Shown here in pieces: positions 44,601 through 53,305 of a stretch of 64,000 nucleotides of DNA. Below the pieces are notes generated by a model. That model searched no databases. It was not told where the DNA came from and was given only the letters and a program-made list of their open reading frames with translations. The translations under genes were made by a program, and so were the position numbers. Within the stretch, counting starts at the first letter, position 1. Every line of letters begins with the position of its first letter. The stretch is from Cytophagaceae bacterium (GTDB lineage: Bacteria > Bacteroidota > Bacteroidia > Cytophagales > Spirosomataceae), in NCBI GenBank assembly GCA_027491315.1, contig JAIXWL010000010.1:1-64000 (forward strand), written 5' to 3'.

Positions 44601-44711
44601 TTTTTGATATTGAATACGCGTTTTATCGAATTTCTTTTGACTTGGATAGAAGTCTTGCCCTGGCAGCATGAAGGAAAAAAGCAGCAAAATCAATAGCAAT
44701 ATTCTTTTCAT
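41649..44711 (-). CDS. TolB-like propeller with outer-membrane barrel and degenerate peptidase domain
   Basis: 1020 residues with a signal peptide (MKRILLLILLLFSFMLPGQ). Residues about 40-270 resemble a gluzincin peptidase domain, but the HExxH position reads REVTK (139-143), losing both histidines, while PEWFSEGIASYIAEG keeps the downstream glutamate. About 285-560 is a TolB-like propeller (LGDFKISPDGKWLAYVVGESG). The last 370 or so residues are beta-rich (TFDNTVHLDENLRTGFRMNL, GSAWTGSNPF) and end GYDF with a terminal aromatic, as in BamA-like barrels. Likely an outer-membrane protein of unknown role; proteolytic activity is not expected. Confidence 0.8.
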   Translation of the reverse strand: MKRILLLILLLFSFMLPGQDFYPSQKKFDKTRIQYQKFVWKYFTSQNFEVYYFGKNEALARNTIQILESEFPRITDILGYSPFNKIKLFVYPSHQDWIQSNTGISLDNAEEAKAENFAKFKVEIAFQNNTSEYKKELVREVTKVYVNDMLFGGSIKDALQNSLLLSVPEWFSEGIASYIAEGDSPEMNQFMYQVVLNNRVRKPNLAQGKESIWLGHSIWAYLVKTYGKQPVSNILNLTRIIRNEQSSISSTIKKPFSKFLREWFEYYLNQSKQEEVNTVALNGLKNLTSVDMLKDQTLGDFKISPDGKWLAYVVGESGKFQVTLMNLSNQKSQNIFQTGLKDSERISTDRGPLLSWSKANSLSILYSAEGNSYLQTFSALTANKFNLRVESKKKLVDLNCLDFEMAANGQRMLVRALRNGQVDVGIYDLRRNRYTAVTQDANDEIEAHWWNNGNDVAYITEKYVDTTWKASASKDGIYSLYHWKADEPSNPSRIFAHRGYIHNLRQVSDSVWNFLSEETSGTNLISLRWADTTFYQNSARSGPWRSAEWAKEQVIIRQNEMLTQMISSYPIGSLQSSGQSRWYPQLNEISNLDAANQAAKDSIDKPLLRRADQRRARIELRQQNQRLRRDPGKLTGPVNYQNSFVVNKSEGSFMVDPIRGLGYSFEVKMNDLLENHLVRTGIFVTSNLRNADLWAEYGYLANKVDWFVRFDRKVLDQENESLSQKVRYNRIEVKGVYPFNLLSKLSFTGSFTSNRAIDQFSLSTPENLATYAGAKLEYTFDNTVHLDENLRTGFRMNLSAEYQAGLALPQNFSRIRLDMRRYVKLTNSFILAARLSASNALGTAAPQTMLGGVDNWLFIQREGRNKENPMGTAGIAERDVFMSDVASPLRGFNVNKLSGQSHILLNLELRVPLKSLMGPDFSKSRFMNSFQFAGFTDIGSAWTGSNPFARTNGFNTNTYGGNTNPFLATVTDFRNPFLMGYGLGARAYLLGYFIKLDYAFGMDNKEIKAPVTYLSFGYDF

Positions 44712-44759
44712 TCAATTTTAAGATTAATAGGCAAATTCAATAAAACCAAATTTAATGAT

Positions 44760-45800
44760 TTATGTGGAAAATAAATGGTAAAATCTACGAATTGATGCTT
44801 CTGAATTTATCTCTCCCTCTCCTTTCCATTCCCTTAGCCACTCTTGCGAGAAATAAGGACTCAAAGAAACACCTTTGGAACCAAAACCATTGAATATGGC
44901 CAAGGGTAAATGCGGATGAAATCCAACCAATGGCCGACGATCTTGTGTAGCCGGTCTTACACCGGTAGACATATTTAATTCCTCAAAATGTTGAATTCCA
45001 AACGTTTCTAGCTTAGCCCTAAGGTCTATTTGAGCTGAAATACTCGCTTGGTTGGAAAAATCATCCCAACGGTAGGTGGCCCCAACTTTAAATTCTTGAT
45101 TTCCCAAAGGCAGGAGAAAACCATTTTTATTCAAAATGTAATCCTCAGAAGGCTCTGTAGATTTTATTTTCATTAATTCCCCCTTGGCAGGCAAAAAATT
45201 TAAATGACCAAAGTATGGATTATGTTGCTGGGCATGAAAACCCTCGCAAAAAATGACACAAGCAAAGGTTTGACCCTGAAAAAATACTCCCTCGGAGGTA
45301 AATTCCAGATCATTTACCGGATCTAATGTGATTTCTTGAATGACATTTTTAGACTGAAAATATTGCTTAGAACAGATTAATAAACTTTCTACATCTAACC
45401 AACCCGCTTTTTCCACCCAAACACCCGCTTCTTCCCAGCTTAAATACGCATTATGAATTTGCTCTTTTCTATCCAAGAGCCAAGTTTTCATTTCTTTGTT
45501 TGCGAATGGACGAAACAAAGGCATAGGATGAAAAAAAGAAACACCTAGTTTTTTTTCCAATGCCGAATAAAAAGGAAACAGGTAGCTAAAAAGCTCATCT
45601 ACCAACCAAGATTTCTCTAGTTTTCGACCAGTTACAGGATTGAAAATGCCACCTGCAGCATAAGATGAGGTAAAATAAGCTTGGGGCGCATCAATCACCC
45701 AATAATTTACCGAAGCTTGTTCTAGGGTATGAGCTAAAATGGTGCCGGCTAGACCTTGACCAACAATTAAAACAGGAAGATTTTGCTTATTTTCCCGCAT
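44760..45800 (-). CDS. FAD-dependent oxidoreductase, D-amino-acid/glycine-oxidase type
   Basis: About 346 residues from MRENKQNLPVLIVGQGLAG. The dinucleotide fold is LPVLIVGQGLAGTILAHTLEQ and the C-terminal FAD motif is near NGFGSKGVSLSPYFS. TGVRPATQDRRPLVGFHP is the stretch found in MnmC-type and DAO-type enzymes. It may oxidise an amine or amino acid. The start overlaps the cmk stop by 14 bases; the longer frame would extend deeper into cmk and is rejected. Substrate unknown. Confidence 0.82.
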   Translation of the reverse strand: MRENKQNLPVLIVGQGLAGTILAHTLEQASVNYWVIDAPQAYFTSSYAAGGIFNPVTGRKLEKSWLVDELFSYLFPFYSALEKKLGVSFFHPMPLFRPFANKEMKTWLLDRKEQIHNAYLSWEEAGVWVEKAGWLDVESLLICSKQYFQSKNVIQEITLDPVNDLEFTSEGVFFQGQTFACVIFCEGFHAQQHNPYFGHLNFLPAKGELMKIKSTEPSEDYILNKNGFLLPLGNQEFKVGATYRWDDFSNQASISAQIDLRAKLETFGIQHFEELNMSTGVRPATQDRRPLVGFHPHLPLAIFNGFGSKGVSLSPYFSQEWLREWKGEGEINSEASIRRFYHLFST

Positions 45801-46473
45801 GCTGAACACGTCGAACCTGCTCCAAAACAAATGCTACCTGCTCATCCATAGATTTAAAGGAAGTATCTAAATCAATGGCATCATCGGCCCGTTTTAAAGG
45901 ACCCTCACTCCGATTGGAATCGATTTCATCCCGTATTTTCAAGTTTTCGATTATTTGTTCAATGGGTAAATCCTCTCCTTTTTGCATCAATTCCAATTTA
46001 CGTCTTTGTGCCCGAATCTTTGGATCAGCTGTCATAAAAATTTTCACCTCCGCATCAGGAAATACAACGGTACCTACATCCCTGCCATCCATCACTACCC
46101 CTTTTTTCTTCCCCATTTTTTGTTGCTGAGCCACCATGGCATGTCGAACTGCCGGAATGGCACTTACCTGGCTTACAATATCCGAGATGTACATTTTACG
46201 AATCTCATTTTCCACATTTTCCCCATTCAAATAGGTATCTGACGCTTGTCGCTCTGGATTAAATTCAAATGTGATATGCACCTCATCTAAGGCTTTTGCA
46301 ACAGCATTTAAATCCGCACAATCTACTTGATTTCGGTGAAAATAGAGTGCAACTGCTCGATACATAGCACCAGTATCCACAAATGCATAATGCAATTGGG
46401 CAGCTACACGCTTAGCAGTAGTACTTTTTCCACAAGAAGAAAAGCCATCAAGGGCAATGATAATTTTAGACAT
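45787..46473 (-). CDS. cmk: Cytidylate kinase
   Basis: About 228 residues from MSKIIIALDGFSSCGKST. The P-loop is GFSSCGKSTTAKRVA; YAFVDTGAMYRAVALYF, VVMDGRDVGTVVFPDAEVKIFMTAD and RDEIDSNRSEGPLKRADDAI are family motifs for CMP binding. It phosphorylates CMP and dCMP with ATP. The start overlaps the alpha/beta-hydrolase stop by eight bases. I use the second methionine because the first eight residues lie inside the upstream gene. Confidence 0.95.
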   Translation of the reverse strand: MSKIIIALDGFSSCGKSTTAKRVAAQLHYAFVDTGAMYRAVALYFHRNQVDCADLNAVAKALDEVHITFEFNPERQASDTYLNGENVENEIRKMYISDIVSQVSAIPAVRHAMVAQQQKMGKKKGVVMDGRDVGTVVFPDAEVKIFMTADPKIRAQRRKLELMQKGEDLPIEQIIENLKIRDEIDSNRSEGPLKRADDAIDLDTSFKSMDEQVAFVLEQVRRVQHAGK

Positions 46474-47188
46474 GAATGGAGTTAATAAACGATACAATAG
46501 CCAAATGTACTAAATCTGGAGCTTCATAGGCTGCTTGATGCCCAGCATGGGGTATGCGAACTAAATGATGAATGGAAGATAGATTTACGGCTTGCTCCAC
46601 ATCCACCAAAGGAACTAAACCATCCTGGTCACCATGAATGAATAAAAATGGAATCGAGGTAGAAGCCAAGAGGTCCAAACCAGCCTGGCGGTCACGCATG
46701 GCTTCAGAAGCTGACACGAGACCTGAGGTAGGTATATCTTGGTAGCGTGCTATTAAACTTTGAATCAAAAGGGGATTATCCTTGGCAAAATCCGCTGAAA
46801 ATAAATTGGGAACAAAAGGCCCAATGAAGGCTTTTGTTCCCATTCTATTTAAAAAGTCAATGGTTTTATTTCGGTTTATTTTTTTCTCCATGGAATCATT
46901 CATAGCTGTGGAATTAAGCATAACCACAGCTTTTACTTGATTGGGAAATAAATCTGCCAAGGCTAAAGCTATGTAGCCTCCCATGGAATGACCTATTAAA
47001 AACCAAGCATGATCCTTGGGTAATCCTAAGGCGATTTTTTGAGCATAATCGGCCATACTTTGACAATCGCTCCATCCTGAATAAGCGGGTGTTAGCAAAT
47101 CAAATGGCCACGAATAAGAAGGCATGAAATCATCCCAAACACGTTGATCTTCACCAAAACCGTGTAAACAGACGATGATTCCCTTCAT
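46466..47188 (-). CDS. Alpha/beta hydrolase
   Basis: 240 residues with the classical fold: IIVCLHGFGEDQRVWDDFM (oxyanion-hole region), nucleophile elbow WFLIGHSMGGYIALALAD (Ser), acidic residue in FIHGDQDGLVPLVD and histidine in RIPHAGHQAAYE. Complete catalytic triad, so an active esterase, thioesterase or lyase is likely. No signal peptide. One base from the lipoprotein gene upstream and overlapping cmk downstream, so part of the cmk operon. Substrate unknown. Confidence 0.88.
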   Translation of the reverse strand: MKGIIVCLHGFGEDQRVWDDFMPSYSWPFDLLTPAYSGWSDCQSMADYAQKIALGLPKDHAWFLIGHSMGGYIALALADLFPNQVKAVVMLNSTAMNDSMEKKINRNKTIDFLNRMGTKAFIGPFVPNLFSADFAKDNPLLIQSLIARYQDIPTSGLVSASEAMRDRQAGLDLLASTSIPFLFIHGDQDGLVPLVDVEQAVNLSSIHHLVRIPHAGHQAAYEAPDLVHLAIVSFINSIHV

Positions 47189-47189
47189 A

Positions 47190-47714
47190 TTAAAACGTAT
47201 GCAAAAGACCTAACAGGACAAATATCAATCCAATGAAAGCTGAAACAGCCCCAATTGCGCCCAATCCAAAAATGGAAAGTATGATACCTATAATCAATAA
47301 TATAACCCCAATCTTCACTTTGGAATCCCAAGATGATGGACTAGAGGCTTGCTTTTGTTTCTTCGCTTGAGCTTTATACGCTTTAATTTGAGCCTTAAGC
47401 TGCGCTTTGAACGCTTTTTTATGTTGAACCAACTCTTTTTTCTCCATGTGCTTCATGGATTTCACTTCCTGATTCAAAGAATTTAATTCAGTCACTAGCT
47501 TTGCTTCTTCAGAAGTATTTGCTGTAACTGGTACAATTTCTTCTGAAAGTTGATTGGATTGGCTAACCAACAAAGTTGGTTCTTCTGTTTGAACAGGGCT
47601 AACAATGGCCTTATTCGAGGGCTGGACTTGCTGATATACAGCAAAATACGCGCCTTTATGGGAACAAGAGGCAATGAATAAAGTTAAGGTGAGAACGATT
47701 AGACTTCTTTTCAT
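47190..47714 (-). CDS. Small lipoprotein with a C-terminal double membrane segment
   Basis: 174 residues, unrecognised. Lipoprotein signal (LIVLTLTLFIASC) at the N-terminus, a Gln/Glu/Lys-rich middle that is likely helical coiled coil (KKELVQHKKAFKAQLKAQIK), and a C-terminal hydrophobic region (VKIGVILLIIGIILSIFGLG, then AVSAFIGLIFVLLGLLHTF). It lies two bases after clpX and one before the hydrolase. Possibly an envelope linker; function unknown. Confidence 0.7.
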   Translation of the reverse strand: MKRSLIVLTLTLFIASCSHKGAYFAVYQQVQPSNKAIVSPVQTEEPTLLVSQSNQLSEEIVPVTANTSEEAKLVTELNSLNQEVKSMKHMEKKELVQHKKAFKAQLKAQIKAYKAQAKKQKQASSPSSWDSKVKIGVILLIIGIILSIFGLGAIGAVSAFIGLIFVLLGLLHTF

Positions 47715-47716
47715 AA

Positions 47717-48967
47717 TTAGGCTACTACTTTCATTTGATGGAACACCGTTTTTTCGAATTTCAATTTTGCATATGCCAAATCCACTTCAAAACTTGAAAT
47801 GTTTGTTTGAGAAGGAATATCAAACATGGCATCTGTCATGATAGCTTCCATAATGGATCTCAAACCACGCGCACCCAATTTATACTGCATGGCTTGTTCA
47901 ACCATGTATGTCAATGCTTCATCGGTGAATTGTAACTTCACTCCCTCCATATCAAACAATTTTTCATATTGTTTAACTAGGGCATTTTTTGGCTTTGTCA
48001 AAATGGCCAATAAGGCTGTTTGATCCAGTGGGTTAAGGTAAGTAATCACTGGGAGACGACCTAATAGTTCGGGTATTAAGCCAAATGATTTTAAATCTTG
48101 AGCTGTCACATATTTCATGATTTGATCCTTCTCAAAGGAATCATGGAAAGTGTCATCCCCAGAAAAACCGATAGGCCGCGCATTCAAACGCTTGGAGATA
48201 TGTCGACCGATACCATCAAAAGCCCCACCGCAAATGAAAAGAATGTTTTCCGTATTTACGGCAATCATTTTTTGATCTGGGTGTTTTCTCCCTCCTTGAG
48301 GGGGTACATTCACGATGGATCCTTCCAACAATTTCAATAATGCCTGTTGAACCCCTTCCCCTGACACATCTCGTGTGATGGAGGGATTGTCTGATTTACG
48401 GGCAATCTTATCAATTTCATCAATGAATACAATTCCACACTCAGCCTTGGCTACATCGTAATTCGCAGCTTGTAGCAAGCGGGTCAAAATAGTTTCCACG
48501 TCCTCTCCAACATAACCAGCTTCAGTAATAACGGTAGCATCAGCTATACAAAAAGGAACTTGAAGTTTTTGGGCTAAGGTTCGGGCCAAATAGGTTTTAC
48601 CCGTACCGGTTTCACCTACCATCAAAATATTTGACTTTTCGATTTTTACATCTTCCTCATTACTTGGCTGCATTAAACGTTTGTAGTGATTATAAACCGC
48701 TACGGAAAGGTGCTTTTTAGCCTCTTCTTGACCAATCACATAAAGGTCCAAGTGTTCCTTTAAGTCCTTGGGTTTAACCAACTCAAACTGCTGATTAGCT
48801 TTCTTTTTATTAGCAACAGGAGCACCTAATTCCTCTTTAATTACCTCATAGCCTTGTTGCAAACATTGGTCGCATATTTGTCCGTCGATTCCCGACAACA
48901 AAATACCCACCTCCGCTTTATTTCGGCCACAAAATGAACAATTATTATTCTTTTTGGGATTTGCCAT
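47717..48967 (-). CDS. clpX: ATP-dependent Clp protease ATP-binding subunit ClpX
   Basis: 416 residues. N-terminal zinc finger ([15 protein letters not shown] and ICDQCLQQ), Walker [14 protein letters not shown], Walker [16 protein letters not shown], pore loop GYVGEDVE and the sensor region RLNARPIGF, then [12 protein letters not shown]. ClpX unfolds substrates into ClpP. Two bases downstream of clpP. Standard length and motifs. Confidence 0.97.
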   Translation of the reverse strand: MANPKKNNNCSFCGRNKAEVGILLSGIDGQICDQCLQQGYEVIKEELGAPVANKKKANQQFELVKPKDLKEHLDLYVIGQEEAKKHLSVAVYNHYKRLMQPSNEEDVKIEKSNILMVGETGTGKTYLARTLAQKLQVPFCIADATVITEAGYVGEDVETILTRLLQAANYDVAKAECGIVFIDEIDKIARKSDNPSITRDVSGEGVQQALLKLLEGSIVNVPPQGGRKHPDQKMIAVNTENILFICGGAFDGIGRHISKRLNARPIGFSGDDTFHDSFEKDQIMKYVTAQDLKSFGLIPELLGRLPVITYLNPLDQTALLAILTKPKNALVKQYEKLFDMEGVKLQFTDEALTYMVEQAMQYKLGARGLRSIMEAIMTDAMFDIPSQTNISSFEVDLAYAKLKFEKTVFHQMKVVA

Positions 48968-48969
48968 CC

Positions 48970-49677
48970 TTACACGTTACGAGTTAAAATTTCATCAATC
49001 AAACCATACTCCTTCGCCTCAGCTGCCTTCATCCAATAGTCGCGGTCAGAATCACGCTCAATCTCTTCAAATGATTTACCTGAATGCTTTGCCAAAATAT
49101 CATACAATTCTTGACGGATTTTAACGATTTCACGAGCTGTAATTTCGATATCACGGCTTTGACCTTGTGCTCCACCAGAAGGTTGGTGAATCATGATACG
49201 GGCATGTTCTAAGGCAGAACGTTTTCCTGCTGCTCCACCAGCCAATAAAACAGCTCCCATAGATGCTGCTAAAGAGGTACAAACAGTGGCCACTTCCGGA
49301 CGGATGTAATTCATGGTATCATAGATACCTAAACCTGCATATACCGAGCCGCCTGGACTATTGATGTACATCACTATATCTTTTTTCGCATCGGTCGATT
49401 CCATAAATAATAACTGAGCCACTATGATGTTGGCCATGTAATCATCTACCGGAACACCCATGAAAATAATACGATCCATAATCAAGCGTGAAAACACGTC
49501 GATTTGAGCAAAACGCATCGGGCGCTCCTCAATGATGTATTGGGTCATGTCGTCAATACGATGATTCACTTGGCTTCCCATTTGATTCATGTATTGATCT
49601 ACTGCTAAACCGTTTAAGCCTTTATGGTGTACCGCATATTTGCGAAACTCGTCTCCTGATAATTCCTTGGGATACAT
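48970..49677 (-). CDS. clpP: ATP-dependent Clp protease proteolytic subunit
   Basis: About 235 residues from [20 protein letters not shown]; a longer frame exists upstream but the phylum's N-terminus begins here and the -7 box at 49696 lies inside the extension. Catalytic triad visible: Ser in [15 protein letters not shown], His in [11 protein letters not shown], Asp in the [17 protein letters not shown] region. Tetradecameric serine protease working with ClpX. It is separated from tig by a terminator. Confidence 0.96.
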   Translation of the reverse strand: MYPKELSGDEFRKYAVHHKGLNGLAVDQYMNQMGSQVNHRIDDMTQYIIEERPMRFAQIDVFSRLIMDRIIFMGVPVDDYMANIIVAQLLFMESTDAKKDIVMYINSPGGSVYAGLGIYDTMNYIRPEVATVCTSLAASMGAVLLAGGAAGKRSALEHARIMIHQPSGGAQGQSRDIEITAREIVKIRQELYDILAKHSGKSFEEIERDSDRDYWMKAAEAKEYGLIDEILTRNV

Positions 49678-49695
49678 AATTTTTAGTTTAAGATT

Positions 49696-49703
49696 CAAAT
49701 TTA
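49696..49703 (-). promoter_or_regulatory. -7 box (TAAATTTG on the minus strand) for clpP-clpX
   Basis: Exact TAnnTTTG match 18 bases upstream of the ATG at 49677, between the tig terminator and clpP. Supports the shorter clpP start. No TTG at the expected -33 distance. Confidence 0.5.
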
Positions 49704-49770
49704 AAATAAATGTCGGATTAATTGCGAGCAATTAGCTGGTAAACCAAATTTTGGAATGCTTAGTTCACAC

Positions 49771-49793
49771 AAAACCCCGTAAAAACGGGGCTT
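49771..49793 (-). terminator. Terminator after tig
   Basis: Stem ccccgt/acgggg with a four-base loop, followed on the minus strand by TTTTGTG. It lies 25 bases past the tig stop, so clpP has its own promoter. Confidence 0.85.
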
Positions 49794-49818
49794 TATAAAT
49801 TCCAACAAATACGCTTGA

Positions 49819-51159
49819 CTACAAGGCTGCTGCGATTTCTTTAAATTTATCCACATCAATTTTAGAAACTTTATGTGGAATTTTTTCAACAATCACTGCG
49901 GATACCTTATCTGCAAATGCCTGGTTATATAAGTTCATGAAATTATCTGACTTTGATTTATCACTCAAATAACCCATGGCAATTTTCTCAATCATTTCTT
50001 CAATACCCGGTTGATCAGCCGATAAGTAACCACCGAATTGCTGACGTACCATATCTTTTGCTTTTTCAACTACCTCTGCGTATTCTACTTTTACTTCAAA
50101 CTTCTCAGCGATTTCGTTCTTGATTAAGTTCCAACGGATATCCTTTTTCACATTATCAAAATCTTGATCAATTTGTTCTGGAGTAAATTTACCTTCGTTG
50201 ATACGTACTAACCAATTACGTAAAAAAGCCTCAGGTAAATCAATTTTCACTTGGTCTAATAATGCTTTTTCAGCGTCTATACGCAATAAATAATTAGCTT
50301 CACGCTTGTAATTATCTTGAACAATTTCAATCAACTGCTCACGGAAACTAGCTTCATCTGTAGCTTTACCTGCACCTAGAACCTTATCAAAAAATGCTTG
50401 GTCTAAGTTGGCTGGAACCGAACGAGTAATGTCTTCCACTACATAGGAAACCTCACCTGTCAAATCTCCTACTTCCTCTTCTTTCTTACCAGTAGCCAAA
50501 GCCAATGATTTAGCATCATTGAAAACTTTATCTATGGCAAACTTTAAGGTATCACCTACTTTAGCTCCAATGAAAATCTTTTTAGATTTATCATTGATGG
50601 AATGCAAAGGTATAGCTGATTTTTCTACCCAATCTCCTTGAGTAAATGTTCCAAATACTAAATCACGATCTTCCACTGACTCTGGGTGAGTCTGCTCTCC
50701 AAATTGCTTCTTTAAGTTCTCTATCGTTTCTTCGATTTCCTTTTTATCGGCTTTGATTTCATAGGAGTTTACCGTTTTGATTTTTTCTAAATCAACTGAA
50801 AACTCTCCATGGAAACCTAAATCATAATGAAAAGTGAATTCTGTATCTTTTTCCCAGTCGATCGCATCTGCCTCATCAACAGCTGGCATAGGCTCTCCAA
50901 CCAGGTTTAATTTATTTTCTTTGATGTAATCACTCACGGCATGGCCAAGCAAATGATTAATTTCTTCCACTAAAATGGATTGTCCTGCCAATTTTTTAAT
51001 TAATGGCATGGGCACCATACCAGGACGAAAGCCCTTGATACTCGCTTTCTTGCGGTAATCTTTTAATTTAGTCTCTACCTTATCTTGGTAATCAGCAGCT
51101 GAAACGACAACAGTCAAACGACCTTCTAAATCATTTGAATGGTTGAGCGAAATATTCAT
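49819..51159 (-). CDS. tig: Trigger factor
   Basis: About 446 residues from MNISLNHSNDLEGRLTVVV. The N-terminal ribosome-binding domain has IKGFRPGMVPMPLIKKLAG, the middle is an FKBP-like domain (about 155-245), and the rest is the helical chaperone arm. The upstream open frame runs through the tRNA gene and is not coding. It begins 24 bases after a strong terminator that follows tRNA-Leu, which leaves little room for a separate promoter. Peptidyl-prolyl isomerase and chaperone at the ribosome exit. Confidence 0.93.
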   Translation of the reverse strand: MNISLNHSNDLEGRLTVVVSAADYQDKVETKLKDYRKKASIKGFRPGMVPMPLIKKLAGQSILVEEINHLLGHAVSDYIKENKLNLVGEPMPAVDEADAIDWEKDTEFTFHYDLGFHGEFSVDLEKIKTVNSYEIKADKKEIEETIENLKKQFGEQTHPESVEDRDLVFGTFTQGDWVEKSAIPLHSINDKSKKIFIGAKVGDTLKFAIDKVFNDAKSLALATGKKEEEVGDLTGEVSYVVEDITRSVPANLDQAFFDKVLGAGKATDEASFREQLIEIVQDNYKREANYLLRIDAEKALLDQVKIDLPEAFLRNWLVRINEGKFTPEQIDQDFDNVKKDIRWNLIKNEIAEKFEVKVEYAEVVEKAKDMVRQQFGGYLSADQPGIEEMIEKIAMGYLSDKSKSDNFMNLYNQAFADKVSAVIVEKIPHKVSKIDVDKFKEIAAAL

Positions 51160-51183
51160 ATGGAAGTATTTAAATTTTTTAAT

Positions 51184-51220
51184 TAAAAAAAGCCCCCAAT
51201 ACCTTTTGGTCTTGAGGGCT
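51184..51220 (-). terminator. Terminator after tRNA-Leu, just before tig
   Basis: Thirteen-base stem (agccctcaagacc against ggtattgggggct) with one mismatch and one wobble, loop aaaa, then seven Ts. It lies six bases after the encoded CCA of the tRNA. Confidence 0.9.
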
Positions 51221-51226
51221 TGCCGA

Positions 51227-51311
51227 TGGTACGGGCGGAGGGACTCGAACCCCCATGCCTCGCGGCGCCAGATCCTAAGTCTGGTATGTCTACCAATTCC
51301 ACCACGCCCGC
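51227..51311 (-). tRNA. tRNA-Leu (anticodon UAG)
   Basis: 85 bases including the encoded 3' CCA. Acceptor stem gcgggcg pairs with cgcccgt (one G-U pair). The anticodon stem ccaga/tctgg encloses loop cttagga with anticodon TAG, and gttcgagtccc gives the T arm. The long variable arm (ggcgccgcgaggcatg region) marks class II, as expected for Leu. Confidence 0.95.
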
Positions 51312-51494
51312 TTGCATTTGGAGGTGCAAAGGTAATTAGCAAAATTAAGTATTCCAAAACACTTGGAAAATTTATATTTGGTCAAAAATTTCGTCTCAAG
51401 ATTTAAATAGGAAATCGCATATTTTAACAGCTTTTAAGATAAATTGTGAGTATTGTAAGCTTTTCTGTTCTATTTTTAACAATTCAATTCATCC

Positions 51495-51611
51495 ATGAAA
51501 CAAGAAACACATCACCATCCAAGCCATTGGAAAATTTGGTATATATTACTTGGCCTATTCGTGGTTTTTATCATTCTGTTTTTCGAGATTTTTAGCGCCA
51601 TATTCCGATAA
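51495..51611 (+). CDS. 38-residue single-pass membrane protein
   Basis: ATG at 51495, stop at 51609-51611. The sequence starts MKQETHHHPSHWKIWYILLG and continues with one hydrophobic helix rich in F, V and I. The stop is two bases before the ATG of the sodium:solute symporter. It may be a small accessory subunit of the symporter. No family recognised; a frame this short could still be chance, but the hydrophobic helix and spacing argue for coding. Confidence 0.6.
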   Translation: MKQETHHHPSHWKIWYILLGLFVVFIILFFEIFSAIFR

Positions 51612-51613
51612 AT

Positions 51614-53305
51614 ATGCATCAATTAGACTGGATAGTTTTACTATTGACCATTGGCGGAATTGTGCTCTATGGGAGTTGGAAAGGTCGGGAGGCTAAGCAC
51701 TCACTAAAGGGCTTTTTGCTGGCAGATCGTGAACTGCCTTGGTACCATATATTATTGTCTGTGATGGCTACACAAGCTTCTGCTATCACATTTTTATCCG
51801 TACCGGGTCAAGCTTACACAGACGGCATGCGTTTTGTGCAATTTTATTTGGGCTTACCCATTGCCATGATTGTCTTATCTGTCACCTTTATTCCTCAGTA
51901 TTATCAATTAAAAATATTCACTGCTTATCAATTCTTGGAAGAACGCTTTGATTCCAAAACTCGCATATTAACGAGTTTTCTCTTCCTTATCCCGAGAGCA
52001 CTTTCTACCGGTGTCACCATTGCCGCTCCATCCATTATCCTTTCAACCCTGCTTGGCTGGGATTTAACTTGGACCAATTGTATCACAGCGGCAATTGTGA
52101 CTTTTTATTGCATTTTCGGTGGCTCAAAAACCATTTCCTACACGCAATTACTACAAATGGGAGTTGTCCTAGCCGGTATGGTTATTGCTGCCATTTACAT
52201 CATTCAGGCATTACCTCAGGAAATAGGTATGAAAGAATCCTTGCAGCTAGCAGGCAAAATGGGTAAAATCAATCTAATCGATTGGAAATTTGATATCAAT
52301 AATCGCTATACAATCTGGTCGGGAATCATCGGCGGGTTCTTTCTGCAACTTTCTTATTTTGGTACAGATCAAAGCCAGGTTGGACGTTATTTAACGGGGC
52401 ATACTGCCAATGAGAGTAAAAAAGGATTATTACTGAATGGATTTCTGAAAATCCCCATGCAGTTTTTTATTTTATTGGTGGGCATATTGGTATTTGTGTT
52501 CTATCAATTCAACCAAGCTCCTATATTTTTCAATAAAACTACAGAACTGAATTGGAATTCCGCCAAAGGGCATGAAGCTATTGATCAAGAAAACAAGCAG
52601 ATTTTCATCCAAAAAAAGCAAACAGAAAGTGCTTTGATTCAGGCCATTTCTCAAGAAGATGCTGAAAAAATCCCAGTACTGAAATCGCAAATCATGGATT
52701 TGCACGAAAAACAAAAGCAAGTCAAAGAGAAGGCGGTAGAATTACTAAAATCACAAAACCTGAAAGCCGAAAGTCAGGATACCAATTACATTTTCCTTCG
52801 TTTCATTGTAGACCACTTACCCATTGGTTTGGTGGGTTTTCTTATTGCCATGATATTATTAGCCTCCATGGGCTCTATGGCCTCAGCCTTTGGTTCTTTA
52901 ACCTCCACGGTTATGGTGGACATATACCAACGATTCATTAACCAACATGCTAGCAATGAACATTATTGGTGGTCTTCCAAAATAGTTACGTTAGCCTGGG
53001 GAATTTTCTGCCTAGTAGTTGCCCAATTTTCTGTCAATATGGGTAGCTTGATTGAAGTGGTGAATATCCTCGGGTCTTGGTTTTATGGAACCATATTAGG
53101 CGTATTTTTATGTGCCTTTTACTTACCTAAAACCCAAGGTTCTCATGTTTTTTGGGCAGCCATTATTGCTGAGGCCTTTGTAATCTATGCCTGGAAAATC
53201 GACCTCATGGCATTCTTGTGGCTGAATGTGCTTGGATGTGTAATGGTGGTAGCCTTAGCCTTCATTTTTCAAACGCTAGGGCAATGGACTAAGGCAAAAC
53301 CTTGA
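51614..53305 (+). CDS. Sodium:solute symporter (SSS family)
   Basis: 563 residues, about 13-14 hydrophobic helices. SSS landmarks are GFLLADRELPWYHILLSVMATQASAITFLSVPG at the start, FYCIFGGSKTISYTQLLQMGVV in helix 5-6 and FGTDQSQVGRYLTG near residue 255. A hydrophilic, coiled-coil-like insertion of about 85 residues (300-390, rich in E, K and Q) sits between two helices. Substrate unknown (sugars, sialic acid or organic acids are typical). The 38-residue gene just upstream is probably co-transcribed. Its 3' end overlaps the convergent cyclophilin gene by 17 bases. Confidence 0.92.
   Translation: MHQLDWIVLLLTIGGIVLYGSWKGREAKHSLKGFLLADRELPWYHILLSVMATQASAITFLSVPGQAYTDGMRFVQFYLGLPIAMIVLSVTFIPQYYQLKIFTAYQFLEERFDSKTRILTSFLFLIPRALSTGVTIAAPSIILSTLLGWDLTWTNCITAAIVTFYCIFGGSKTISYTQLLQMGVVLAGMVIAAIYIIQALPQEIGMKESLQLAGKMGKINLIDWKFDINNRYTIWSGIIGGFFLQLSYFGTDQSQVGRYLTGHTANESKKGLLLNGFLKIPMQFFILLVGILVFVFYQFNQAPIFFNKTTELNWNSAKGHEAIDQENKQIFIQKKQTESALIQAISQEDAEKIPVLKSQIMDLHEKQKQVKEKAVELLKSQNLKAESQDTNYIFLRFIVDHLPIGLVGFLIAMILLASMGSMASAFGSLTSTVMVDIYQRFINQHASNEHYWWSSKIVTLAWGIFCLVVAQFSVNMGSLIEVVNILGSWFYGTILGVFLCAFYLPKTQGSHVFWAAIIAEAFVIYAWKIDLMAFLWLNVLGCVMVVALAFIFQTLGQWTKAKP

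Noticed and set aside
51160-51357. N-terminal extension of trigger factor by 66 residues
   Set aside because: It would translate the tRNA-Leu gene; MNISLNHS is the family start.
51143-51406. Open frame on the plus strand over the tRNA
   Set aside because: It is the antisense of tRNA-Leu and its terminator; the sequence RDSNPHASRR is the classic tRNA-antisense artefact.
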